Below the pieces are notes generated by a model. The model ran no database searches. It was not told the DNA's origin and saw nothing but the letters and a program-made list of their open reading frames with translations. Made by a program: the position numbers and the translations under genes. From contig JAFVWT010000010.1 in the NCBI GenBank assembly GCA_017501525.1, positions 62,001 through 126,000 of the forward strand: a stretch of DNA of 64,000 nt, in the 5' to 3' direction. Shown here piece by piece: positions 43,733 to 52,669 of this stretch (position 1 is its first letter; the number at the start of each line of letters is the position of its first letter). This stretch comes from Bacteroidales bacterium (GTDB taxonomy: Bacteria > Bacteroidota > Bacteroidia > Bacteroidales > UBA932).

Positions 43733-44524
43733 TTAATGTGCAGAGACTTTTCTCGCTAAAATCCAAAACAGCCAGGGAGTATATTTGTAAAAGTATGCCA
43801 TCAGTAGCTCTTTACCGCCGATAAGTTTCTGATGTTTCTCTTTTGCAATAGCTTTGATAGCCACTTTTGCACATTTTGTAACGTCCATGCCATTGGCTTG
43901 TCCGGGATCCATCTTCCCGAATTTTTCTCCTGAGGCAAGAATTGCACTTTTGGAGATTTCAGTTCTGATTCTTCCTGGGATCAGGAATGTTACTTTTATG
44001 TGTGGATATTCCAGAGCCAAAGATTCATAGAAACCTAGAAGTGCATGTTTGGATGCGCAGTAGGCAGAACGGAGAGGGAATCCGAATAGTCCGGAGATAG
44101 AAGTCGTTACAGCTATGTGCACATCTTTGGATGCAAGAAGCATATCTTTAAGGCTCTTTATGAGGTAGACCCCTCCGAAATAGTTTATTTCCATCAATTT
44201 CCTGTCAATGGTAATATCTGTTTCAAGGGTCATCGCTCTTTGTGAGATCCCTGCGTTCAGGACGAAGAAATCTATGTTGAACTTTTCCTCTCTTATATAT
44301 TCAACAAGGGAATCTATTGAGGAACTATCCTCAAGGTTCAATTCTTTATACCAAGCCTTGACCCCAAGTTTCATGCAGTTTTCTCTAACTTTTTTTAGGG
44401 AGTCTTCTCCCAGGCCAGTCAATATTATGTTTGTCCCTTTTTTGGCAAACTGATATGCAATAGCCTCTCCAATACCTGTTCCACCTCCTGTTATAAGGAG
44501 TGTCTTATTCTTAAATTCTACCAT
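43733..44524 (-). CDS. Short-chain dehydrogenase/reductase
   Basis: This 263-aa classical SDR has the Rossmann motif TGGGTGIGEAIA, NAG in LNAGISQRA, and the catalytic Ser...YxxxK in SISGLFG...YCASKHALL. The C-terminal hydrophobic stretch (LLMAYFYKYTPWLFWIL) resembles membrane-associated SDRs of lipid or ketone metabolism, such as 3-ketosphinganine reductase-like proteins; that is only a suggestion. The frame is open to 44647, but those extra 41 codons lie in a repeat copy (f); the ATG at 44524 fits the family start. Confidence 0.88.
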   Translation of the reverse strand: MVEFKNKTLLITGGGTGIGEAIAYQFAKKGTNIILTGLGEDSLKKVRENCMKLGVKAWYKELNLEDSSSIDSLVEYIREEKFNIDFFVLNAGISQRAMTLETDITIDRKLMEINYFGGVYLIKSLKDMLLASKDVHIAVTTSISGLFGFPLRSAYCASKHALLGFYESLALEYPHIKVTFLIPGRIRTEISKSAILASGEKFGKMDPGQANGMDVTKCAKVAIKAIAKEKHQKLIGGKELLMAYFYKYTPWLFWILARKVSAH

Positions 44525-44549
44525 ATTCAGTCTTTTGTAAGAGACAAAT

Positions 44550-44660
44550 TTAAGGAAACTTCTATAAAATCCACGTTTTGGAGCCTGAATTCTAAAACTT
44601 TTGCCTCCTTTATGTTTTTTATCTGAATCTTTTTCCCTTTCCTTCACTCAGATATCCCGG
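44550..44660 (-). repeat. Copy f of the intergenic repeat, upstream of the SDR gene
   Basis: On the minus strand about 110 bp align closely with the right part of copy c2 (23850-23960). Shared blocks include AACATAAAGG, GCAAAAGTTTT, CCAAAACGTGGA and TTTTATAGAAGTTTCCTTAAAT. It ends 25 bases before the SDR ATG in sense orientation. It lacks the left end of c2. Confidence 0.82.
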
Positions 44661-44724
44661 ATATGTACGATCAGTAGAGGCGGAAATCTTCTCAGAGAAT
44701 ATTCGATAAAACCTGCAATGTATT

Positions 44725-46104
44725 TTACAGAGTTTTACTTCCTTTCCAACCACCCCCAAGAGCTTTATAAAGTTCAATCAAGGCAATGTATTCATCCCTG
44801 ACGGCATTTGTGAGGTCGATCTCTGCATTAAGATAGCTTCGTTGGGCGTCAAGTACATCGATATAGCTGATATGTCCGTTGATATGTTGGAAAAGGGCCA
44901 AATCGACATATTTGCGGGAGGCATCCTTAAGATTCTGCATTAGTTCTACGGTTTTGTTGGCGGAAGTATATGATATAACTGCATCATTGACTTCTTTAAA
45001 TGCCTGAAGTACCTTCTTCTCGTATTGGAATCTCTGGGCATCGTATGCTTTGATGGCTGCCTCATATTTTGCTTTGCGTTTGCCAAAGGAGAATACGGGT
45101 GATGTGAGTTCACCAATCATATAAGTGAGGGGAGATGCAAAGAAACCTTCAAATCCGTTGTTTTCCAACCCGCCCTCAAGGCTGATTACAAATCGGGGAA
45201 ATCTGTCGGCCCATGCATAACCAACATTTTCCATAGCCCCTTTGAGTCCTTGTTCTGCCGCTCTGATGTCGGGCCTGCGTTTGAGCAAATCGGATGGAAT
45301 CCCCACTTGTAGCATTTTGGTATCCAGATTATATCTGTGGATATGTGCCCTATTGATCGGACCGGGAAGTTCCCCGGCAAGTAGTGAAATCTCATTCTCC
45401 TTCATCTCTATTTCGCGCAGCAAATCGGGAATAAGAGAGGCTGTAGTTGCATACTCTACCTGTGCCTGTTGATAGGGGATTTCTGATGTCAGCCCCCCTT
45501 CAAACCTCAAACGTGCTTTGTTGAGGTCTTCTTCTCTTGTCTCAAGTGTACGTGAGATGATTTCAAGTTCACTGTCGAGAGCTATAAGTTCAAAATAGCT
45601 GATGGCAACTTGGGAAATAAGGGTAATTTGCATAGCCCTTTGCCCTTCAATACTTTCCAGATACTCCGCCAGTGCTTCTCTGTTGGCATGGCGCAATCTT
45701 CCGAAGAAGTCTATTTCCCAGGATAAATTAAGTTTTGCTGTTACTTCTATATCTGTTTTTGGAGAATCTCCACTATAATTGTAGGATTCCCTGTCAATAT
45801 ATGCTTCAGCTCCAATACTTGGAAATTGGTCAGCTCTGGCAACTCTGTGCAGTTTCTCCAATTCCTGAACCTTGGCACTTGCACTAAGAAGATCTTTATT
45901 GTTCTCCAAAGTCTTGTCAATGAGATTGCGCAGTATTGTATCGGCGATAATCTCAGTCCAATGCAGGTCGGCAAGACATAGGGAATCTTTTGAGAGTTCT
46001 GCCACCACTTTGTCAGGAAGGGTGATTTGAGGTTCAATACATTTCTTTGAAGCAGAACAACTTCCTGCCATTACAACAGCAATAAGCAATATTATGATTC
46101 TCAT
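44725..46104 (-). CDS. Outer-membrane efflux lipoprotein (OprM/NodT family)
   Basis: This 459-aa TolC-like channel component has a lipoprotein signal (lipobox MAGSC, Cys16) and two OEP repeats (about 75-250 and 270-450) of long helices. It forms the outer-membrane duct of the RND pump. Its ATG overlaps the pump gene stop codon (ATGA). The gene order adaptor-pump-channel is that of AcrAB-OprM-like operons. Confidence 0.94.
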   Translation of the reverse strand: MRIIILLIAVVMAGSCSASKKCIEPQITLPDKVVAELSKDSLCLADLHWTEIIADTILRNLIDKTLENNKDLLSASAKVQELEKLHRVARADQFPSIGAEAYIDRESYNYSGDSPKTDIEVTAKLNLSWEIDFFGRLRHANREALAEYLESIEGQRAMQITLISQVAISYFELIALDSELEIISRTLETREEDLNKARLRFEGGLTSEIPYQQAQVEYATTASLIPDLLREIEMKENEISLLAGELPGPINRAHIHRYNLDTKMLQVGIPSDLLKRRPDIRAAEQGLKGAMENVGYAWADRFPRFVISLEGGLENNGFEGFFASPLTYMIGELTSPVFSFGKRKAKYEAAIKAYDAQRFQYEKKVLQAFKEVNDAVISYTSANKTVELMQNLKDASRKYVDLALFQHINGHISYIDVLDAQRSYLNAEIDLTNAVRDEYIALIELYKALGGGWKGSKTL

Positions 46105-49100
46105 TGTGCAGTCCTCCTGTTTTTTAAGAATGCTCTTGTTTTATGAATCCAGACAAAGAAGAAAGGAACCAGCAGAATTCCGATTGAAATAGCGACCATC
46201 ATTCCGAAGAATACCCCTACGCCAATACTTTGTCTGCTTGCTGCTCCCGGTCCACTCGCTAATACCAAGGGAAGCATTCCGAGTATGAATGTCAATGATG
46301 TCATTACAATCGGTCTGAAACGCATAACTCCTGCATTTACGGCAGCCTCTATAACATCAACCCCTTTGTGAACTTCGTTCTGGGCAAATTCTACAATAAG
46401 AATTGCGTTCTTGGCTGCCAGTCCGATGAGCATGACAAGCCCTATCTGAAAATATACATTGTTTTCAAGTCCGAAAAGTGTAATACCTAAAAATGCTCCA
46501 AGGCAGGCAACCGGTAGAGACAGAAGTACAGCTACGGGGATAGACCAACTTTCATATTGTGCTGCAAGGAATAGGAATACAAAAAGGAATGCAAGCATGA
46601 TAACTAAGCCGGTCTGCCCACTCTGTTGTTTCTCTTGATATGAAAGACCGCTCCATTCAATGCCGATCTCTTTGGGAAGTTTCTCTCTTGCAATTTCCTC
46701 AAGGACTCTCATGGCTTGTCCCGAACTATATCCGGGGGCAGCCTCTCCGGTTATTGTAGAAGAGTAGTACATATTGAACCTTTTCAAACTTCCAGGCCCT
46801 GTCGTATATGTGGTAGTACCCAATGATGTGATAGGAATCATTTTACCTCCGTTTCCTCTGACAAAATAGAGATTCATATTGTCGCGGTATGCTCTATATG
46901 GTGCGTCGGCTTGCAGATATACTCTGTAAACCCTATTGAACAGGTTGAAATCGTTGACATACACACTACCTGTAAAGGTTTTCATTGTGGTAAAGATGTC
47001 CGCCACAGATACTCCCATAAGTTTTGCCATATCTCTATCGACATTTATATATAATTGTGGAATCTCATTTTGCATAGAGGATGAGACTCTGGCAAGTTCA
47101 TTTCTGCGGGAGGCGTAGTATAGTAATGTGTCAGTTGCTGATTTGAGGTCGTTGTAAGTTATATTACCCTTTGCTTCAATAGCCATTTCAAAACCACCGG
47201 AGGTTCCAAGACCGGGAATAACAGGTGGAGAACTCAAATATACTTTTGATTCAGGATATTCAGAAAGGGATTCTCTGACCTGCTCCATAAATAACGAGAG
47301 ATCTTTTTCATTCCTATCCTCCCATGCTTTCATTATGACAGTAAGCTGACTGTTTGACTGGCTGGTTCCGAATCTGGGAGAACTTCCTGTGACATTGAGT
47401 ACATGTTCCACATCCTCCTGACTCATCAGGTATGCCATGGCTCTATCTGTAACTTCTCTGGTACGCTCAAGTGATGCTCCTTCGGGGAGTTCCAGCTCAA
47501 CTGTAAAATATCCTTGGTCTTCAGCAGGGATAAAACTCTGGGGCACAATTTTCATAAGGATAAAGATCAAGAGAATGGAGATGGCGTAACCAATATACAC
47601 TCTCTTTGAATTGGCAATTGATTTACGGATCATATTGCTGTAGAAAATGTTCCCTTTGTCAAGCCAGTTGTTAATGGTTCGGAATACGATATTTTGTGGT
47701 TTCTGCTCTGAGGATGATCCCTTCAGGAATTTTGAACACATTACAGGACTTAGGGTCAATGCTACGATGGTAGATATAATCACAGATACGGCAATGGTGA
47801 TAGTAAATTGGCGGTACAGCAGTCCGGATATGCCGGAAAGGAAACTTACCGGGACAAATACGGCGCATAATACTAAAGAGGTGGCAATCAATGCTCCGGC
47901 CAATCCATTCATAGCTTTTTTAGTAGCCTGATATGGAGATAACCCTTCGGTCTTTATCAGCATGTCGACATTTTCCACCACCACAATGGCATCGTCTACC
48001 ACAGTTCCGATGGCGATTACGAGTCCAAGTAGAGTAAGGGTATTTAGTGTAAAACCAAATATAAGCATTACTCCAAATGTTCCAATCAGTGATATCGGTA
48101 CGGCTATAGCGGGAATCAGTGTCGCTCTCCAGCTTTGCAAGGAGAGGAATACCACCAATATGACGAGTATCAGTGCCTCAAATAGAGTCTTGTACACTTC
48201 CTTTATCGATTGGGAGATATATTCAGTCATATCAAAAGGTATATCATAGGAAATACCTTGAGGGAAATTACGGCTTATCTCATCCATGGCCCTTTTGACA
48301 TTTTTTGATACCTCCATAGCATTCATTCCAGGAAGCATCTTTATCTCAAGTACGGCAGCATTTTCACCATTGATACCACTCTCAGTGGTGTATGATTGTG
48401 CCTCAAGTGCAATTTCAGCAACATCTCTGAGGCGAAGTATAGAACCATCGCTGTTCGCTTTAATTACTATGTCTTCAAATTCGCTGATAGATGAAAGTCT
48501 TCCTCTTGCTACAATCGGTATTGTGACATCTATTCCATCCATGGGCTGTTGCCCCATTACACCTGCTGCCGATTCCCGATTCTGCTCTTTGATGGCATTG
48601 GTGATATCCTGAACTGTAAGACCCATTGCAGCGAGTATTTCGGGACGCACTTTTATTTGCATAGCATAGTACCTGCTACCGATATTGGATACTTGTCCAA
48701 CGCCATTTACCCTTCTGAGCATATCCAGAACATTGAGTGTGGCATAGTTGCTGAGGTATATTTCGTCAAACTTTGGATCGCTTGATTTGAGAGTGATAGT
48801 CATTAGTTTGCTGGAGGCTTGCTTGTCGACAGAAATTCCATTCTGGACAACCTCGGCGGGAAGTCTTGATTCTGCCTCCTTTACCCGATTCTGGATCTCT
48901 ACTGCAGCGAGGTCGGCATTTGTTGAAATGTCAAATGTTATGGTAGCAGAAAAACTTCCGTTATTTGCACTTCGAGACTCCATATATAACATACCGGGGG
49001 TGCCATTGAGTACTTGTTCAATGGGGGTGGCAACTGCTTGAGATACTGTCTCGGCCCCTGCACCCGGGTATGATGCTGAAACTTTAACAACCGGAGGAAC

Positions 49101-49217
49101 TATATTTGGATATTGGTCCACCGGTAAAAGAACAAGTCCGATAGCTCCGATAAGTACAATTATTATCGATATTACTGTCGAGAAAATAGGCCTGTCTATA
49201 AAAAAATCACTCTTCAT
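46101..49217 (-). CDS. RND multidrug efflux permease (AcrB-like, HAE1)
   Basis: This 1038-aa proton-driven pump has twelve membrane helices in two repeats with large periplasmic porter and docking loops. Helix 4 carries the proton-relay aspartates in GTVVDDAIVVVENV, and the FFGMMVAISIGI tail is typical of HAE1 pumps. It expels hydrophobic toxins, bile salts or antibiotics with the adaptor and channel encoded on either side. It overlaps the adaptor gene by 11 bp. Confidence 0.96.
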   Translation of the reverse strand: MKSDFFIDRPIFSTVISIIIVLIGAIGLVLLPVDQYPNIVPPVVKVSASYPGAGAETVSQAVATPIEQVLNGTPGMLYMESRSANNGSFSATITFDISTNADLAAVEIQNRVKEAESRLPAEVVQNGISVDKQASSKLMTITLKSSDPKFDEIYLSNYATLNVLDMLRRVNGVGQVSNIGSRYYAMQIKVRPEILAAMGLTVQDITNAIKEQNRESAAGVMGQQPMDGIDVTIPIVARGRLSSISEFEDIVIKANSDGSILRLRDVAEIALEAQSYTTESGINGENAAVLEIKMLPGMNAMEVSKNVKRAMDEISRNFPQGISYDIPFDMTEYISQSIKEVYKTLFEALILVILVVFLSLQSWRATLIPAIAVPISLIGTFGVMLIFGFTLNTLTLLGLVIAIGTVVDDAIVVVENVDMLIKTEGLSPYQATKKAMNGLAGALIATSLVLCAVFVPVSFLSGISGLLYRQFTITIAVSVIISTIVALTLSPVMCSKFLKGSSSEQKPQNIVFRTINNWLDKGNIFYSNMIRKSIANSKRVYIGYAISILLIFILMKIVPQSFIPAEDQGYFTVELELPEGASLERTREVTDRAMAYLMSQEDVEHVLNVTGSSPRFGTSQSNSQLTVIMKAWEDRNEKDLSLFMEQVRESLSEYPESKVYLSSPPVIPGLGTSGGFEMAIEAKGNITYNDLKSATDTLLYYASRRNELARVSSSMQNEIPQLYINVDRDMAKLMGVSVADIFTTMKTFTGSVYVNDFNLFNRVYRVYLQADAPYRAYRDNMNLYFVRGNGGKMIPITSLGTTTYTTGPGSLKRFNMYYSSTITGEAAPGYSSGQAMRVLEEIAREKLPKEIGIEWSGLSYQEKQQSGQTGLVIMLAFLFVFLFLAAQYESWSIPVAVLLSLPVACLGAFLGITLFGLENNVYFQIGLVMLIGLAAKNAILIVEFAQNEVHKGVDVIEAAVNAGVMRFRPIVMTSLTFILGMLPLVLASGPGAASRQSIGVGVFFGMMVAISIGILLVPFFFVWIHKTRAFLKNRRTAQ

Positions 49218-50436
49218 CTTTTACTTGTGTCGAATTTACAACTTCTACCTGCATTCCATGACTGAGTTTGTGGAATCCTTCTACGATAATCATTTCATCC
49301 TCTCCAAGCCCCCTTTCAACAACCACATTATTGAGGATTTCAGGACCTAATTCAATAAATCTTTTTTCTACGATATTGTCTTTCCTCACAACAAAGACAA
49401 AGGCCCCTCCTTTTTCTATGACAAGTGCTTTGGTAGGGACAACAATAGCATTCTCCCTGACATCAAGCAACAATCTGACTTTAGTAAGTTGACCAGGTAG
49501 AAGAATGTGATCGGGATTGGGCATTTCAGCTCTGACAGAGAATGTCCCGGTGTTGGGATCGACCTGTGGATCTGCAAAATCCACCATTCCTATAAAGGGA
49601 TATTCAGAATTGTCTGCAAGGGTGATTGTGATATATGGATTCCATTTCCTCTCTTCTATCTTTTGTCCGATATTTACATTTCTCTCCTTGCTTCTAAGAT
49701 AGTCCAAACCGGTCATGCTGAAATTGACTTGAACAGTATCGCTATTGACAATGGTTGCCAATAGTGATTTTCCCCCGGGACCGACCAGAGTGCCTATATC
49801 AGCACTACTTTCACTGATAAAACCTGATATGGGTGAGCGGACAGTCGTGTAGCTGAGTGCAATTTCTGCCTGAGTCAAATCAGCCTCACTCATAACAACT
49901 TCTGCCTTTGCACTCTCGTATGCAGCTGTGGCATTGTCCAAGTCCAGACGGCTTGCTGCATTTTGTTCATATAGAGGTTTTATACGGGCCAGGTCTCTTT
50001 CTGCTTTCTGCTCCAAGGCTTTGTTTTTGTTAAGCTGTGCTTTTGCTTTCTCTACCCTGGCTTTGTATAATTTGGGGTCAATGGTAAAAAGAATGTCATT
50101 TTTTTTAATGTAGCGTCCTTCTTCAAAATGCATTTCTTCCAAATATCCCTCAACTCTGGCGCGGACCTCCACATCTTGTTTTGCTTTAATCTTACCTGCG
50201 TACTCTCCATAGATCTCGACATCTCTGACTACAACGGGTTCAGCTTCTACCTTCGGATAGACAGGAGGAATGGGTTTGGGCCATTTTAATATGACAATCA
50301 ATGCGATAGCAATGAGTACTATGGCAAAAATGATATATTTAAATCTTTTTGGGTGTGATGGTTTGATTCCTTTTACTTTAGAGGCAATTCTATTGCCTGT
50401 CCGAGTTATTCTTTCGGTGGGAATGTTTATCTGCAT
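49207..50436 (-). CDS. RND efflux periplasmic adaptor (MFP/HlyD family)
   Basis: This 409-aa adaptor joins the inner-membrane pump to the outer-membrane channel. It has one N-terminal membrane helix (about 32-52), the lipoyl halves (EVRARVEGYLEEMHFEEG and TVRSPISGFISES), an alpha-hairpin (about 120-195), then beta-barrel and membrane-proximal domains. It is the first gene of the operon. No regulator gene is adjacent, and the 191-bp gap to menA (50437-50627) shows only a small palindrome CCTTTTGCAAAGG at 50563-50575. Confidence 0.93.
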   Translation of the reverse strand: MQINIPTERITRTGNRIASKVKGIKPSHPKRFKYIIFAIVLIAIALIVILKWPKPIPPVYPKVEAEPVVVRDVEIYGEYAGKIKAKQDVEVRARVEGYLEEMHFEEGRYIKKNDILFTIDPKLYKARVEKAKAQLNKNKALEQKAERDLARIKPLYEQNAASRLDLDNATAAYESAKAEVVMSEADLTQAEIALSYTTVRSPISGFISESSADIGTLVGPGGKSLLATIVNSDTVQVNFSMTGLDYLRSKERNVNIGQKIEERKWNPYITITLADNSEYPFIGMVDFADPQVDPNTGTFSVRAEMPNPDHILLPGQLTKVRLLLDVRENAIVVPTKALVIEKGGAFVFVVRKDNIVEKRFIELGPEILNNVVVERGLGEDEMIIVEGFHKLSHGMQVEVVNSTQVKDEE

Positions 50437-50627
50437 GTAATATAAATATTATCTATAAGTTTGATTTTCCAAAAATCGTGCTAAGATATATGTTTTTTTA
50501 TAATTTATTACCACATCAATTTGATTTCCCGTAATTGTGACAATGATGAAATTGTCGAGCAACCTTTTGCAAAGGGGAATTATGGAGCGAGTTCAGAAAT
50601 TCAGTTGCTGAGATTTAGTCCTTTCTC

Positions 50628-51530
50628 TTATTGGGCAAGTAATGAAATTGTCGTTAGTATTCCATATAGGAGTATGTTTGACGAGGTTTCTCCCAATAGT
50701 TTGTTCAGTTCAGAACCTTGTGTCTTTGCCATTTTTCTGTTGGTATGCAGACTCCTTATCAGAAAGAATAATATGGGAAGAGCGTGACGGAATGATTTGA
50801 TATCACTTATGGTAAACATTGTAAGAAGTGTACATATTAGTATAGAAAAAGTATATAGTACAATTCCGAACTTTGGACCAAATTTCACTATCAGTGTTTT
50901 TTTGCCACTTAGTTTATCTTGTTCGAAGTCTCTATAGTTGTTTATGATAAGGAGTGTATCAATGGCAAATCCACAGGCTATCCCTAAGGCAGTAGTGTGC
51001 CATGTCCATATCCCTGAGCTAAGAAGGTAGAATGTAAAACCAATCGGAACAACTCCGAAGAATATCAAGACAAGAATATCACCGAGCCCCATATATGAAA
51101 GATGAGTAGTATATAGGAATGCAAATGCTATACATGCTGTTCCTATCAATATAAGCCTGAGATCGGCTATAAGTGCCAGTGGCAGACCTGCAAGGCAACA
51201 TACAATTGTCACAATTACTATTCCTGTCTTCATTGCCTTGGGGGTAATCCATCCTTGGGCACAAGCCCTTTTGGGACCTAACCTGTCTTCCCGGTCACTC
51301 CCTTTCTTGAAGTCAAAATAGTCGTTTATCAGATTTGCATCGATCTGCATCAGCAATGCAAATAACAGAGCCAACAGAAATATTCCCCATTGGAAGACTT
51401 CTGTTGACTCCTTTATTTCGTTATAGGCCAATGCCCCGGCAATAACTACGGGAACAGCTGCTCCTGAGAGGGTTTTGAGCCGGAAGGCTTTAATCCAGGC
51501 ACTGGCTGAGTTTACTTTTATCTGCTCCAT
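50628..51530 (-). CDS. menA: 1,4-dihydroxy-2-naphthoate polyprenyltransferase
   Basis: MenA (300 aa) attaches the polyprenyl chain to DHNA in menaquinone synthesis in the inner membrane. UbiA-superfamily signatures are present: the first Asp-rich motif in NLINDYFDFKKGSDRED and the second in NNYRDFEQDKLSGKKT, with about eight membrane helices. Its ATG overlaps the DUF362 stop. Menaquinone is the main quinone of Bacteroidetes. Confidence 0.94.
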   Translation of the reverse strand: MEQIKVNSASAWIKAFRLKTLSGAAVPVVIAGALAYNEIKESTEVFQWGIFLLALLFALLMQIDANLINDYFDFKKGSDREDRLGPKRACAQGWITPKAMKTGIVIVTIVCCLAGLPLALIADLRLILIGTACIAFAFLYTTHLSYMGLGDILVLIFFGVVPIGFTFYLLSSGIWTWHTTALGIACGFAIDTLLIINNYRDFEQDKLSGKKTLIVKFGPKFGIVLYTFSILICTLLTMFTISDIKSFRHALPILFFLIRSLHTNRKMAKTQGSELNKLLGETSSNILLYGILTTISLLAQ

Positions 51531-52663
51531 CAGATTGTTATCAACTCGTATTCTCTTGTTCCGATTCCTATCTGTTGTGCGTACTCCAGTCCATATTGCC
51601 AGTTTGTATCGGGGTGCAACAAGTGGAATTTATCTTCCCCTTCATGACAATCGCAATGTCCCAATCTTCCTGTTCCGAGGGTGGGGGCTGCTATTACAAG
51701 GTCTGCGCAAGCCTGATCAAGGGCAACGGGGTCAAATGAAGCGGCTATTCCGATATCAGGAACGATGGCAGCGTCATTGTGTACCCAGCAGTCACACTCG
51801 GGAGAGACATTCATTATGAAATTGATATAAAAGCAAGGTTTGTCTTTCACAATCGCTTTTGTGTATTCGGCAATTTTTGCGTTGAGAACCTCAGAAGTAT
51901 CCATATCCTCCACGACAGCTGCATTGTATTGACATAGGGCAATACATTGTCCGCAGCCTACGCATTTTGAATAATCTATTTGGGCAGAACGTTTTACCCC
52001 TTCAGAAGTTTCAACTTCGCAAATATGAATGGCATCGTGGTTGCAGAATTTGACACAAACATTGCAGCAACGGCAATTCTTTACCTTTACAACCGGTTTT
52101 GAAGAGGAGTGCAGTTCCATTTTTCCGGCAACGCTTGCACATCCCATCCCTATATTTTTCAAAGCACCGCCAAATCCTGTCTGCTCGTGCCCCTTAAAGT
52201 GGCTTAATGCAATAATAATGTCTGAATCGGCAATAGCTGTACCTACTTTTGCTTTTTTGCAATATTTGCCATCTTCGATAGGGAGTTCTCTGAAGTCGGT
52301 CCCTTTGACTCCATCGGCGATGATAACATCACATTTAGCGGAGATGCGGTTGAATCCATTCTCCATAGCGCTATTCAGGTGGTCCACTGCATTGGATCTT
52401 TTTCCGGAATAGAGTGTATTGGCATCTGTCAAATATGGTTTGCCTCCTAATGAACGGACCAAATCTGCCACTCTCGCCACATAGTTGGGGCGGATGAATG
52501 CGAGATTTCCGGGCTCTCCAAAATGGAGTTTTATTGCTACAAACTTTTGTTTGAAATCAATAGTTTCAATACCTGCTGCTCGGGCTACATTCTCCATTTT
52601 CTGTACTAATGGGGCCTTTACGGATGTGTGCAGGTCTGTGAAATATACTTTAGACTTTTCCAT
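51530..52663 (-). CDS. DUF362 protein with two [4Fe-4S] ferredoxin clusters
   Basis: This 377-aa protein has an N-terminal DUF362 part (KLHFGEPGNLAFIRPNYV, DGVKGTDFRELP, GALKNIGMGC) with a ferredoxin insertion carrying CRCCNVCVKFCNHDA and CVGCGQCIALCQYNA. The family is an iron-sulfur oxidoreductase type of unknown substrate. It lies between the antiporter and menA; whether it relates to quinone chemistry is inference. I use the ATG at 52663, not the upstream TTG. Confidence 0.88.
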   Translation of the reverse strand: MEKSKVYFTDLHTSVKAPLVQKMENVARAAGIETIDFKQKFVAIKLHFGEPGNLAFIRPNYVARVADLVRSLGGKPYLTDANTLYSGKRSNAVDHLNSAMENGFNRISAKCDVIIADGVKGTDFRELPIEDGKYCKKAKVGTAIADSDIIIALSHFKGHEQTGFGGALKNIGMGCASVAGKMELHSSSKPVVKVKNCRCCNVCVKFCNHDAIHICEVETSEGVKRSAQIDYSKCVGCGQCIALCQYNAAVVEDMDTSEVLNAKIAEYTKAIVKDKPCFYINFIMNVSPECDCWVHNDAAIVPDIGIAASFDPVALDQACADLVIAAPTLGTGRLGHCDCHEGEDKFHLLHPDTNWQYGLEYAQQIGIGTREYELITI

Positions 52664-52669
52664 TGTCAA

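Noticed and set aside
43683..43766. Longer start for the VOC protein
   Set aside because: The extra codons overlap the end of the SDR gene and lack VOC similarity; the ATG at 43682 directly precedes the first domain.
44525..44647. N-terminal extension of the SDR protein
   Set aside because: It is encoded by repeat copy f and shows no SDR homology; the ATG at 44524 gives the normal family start.
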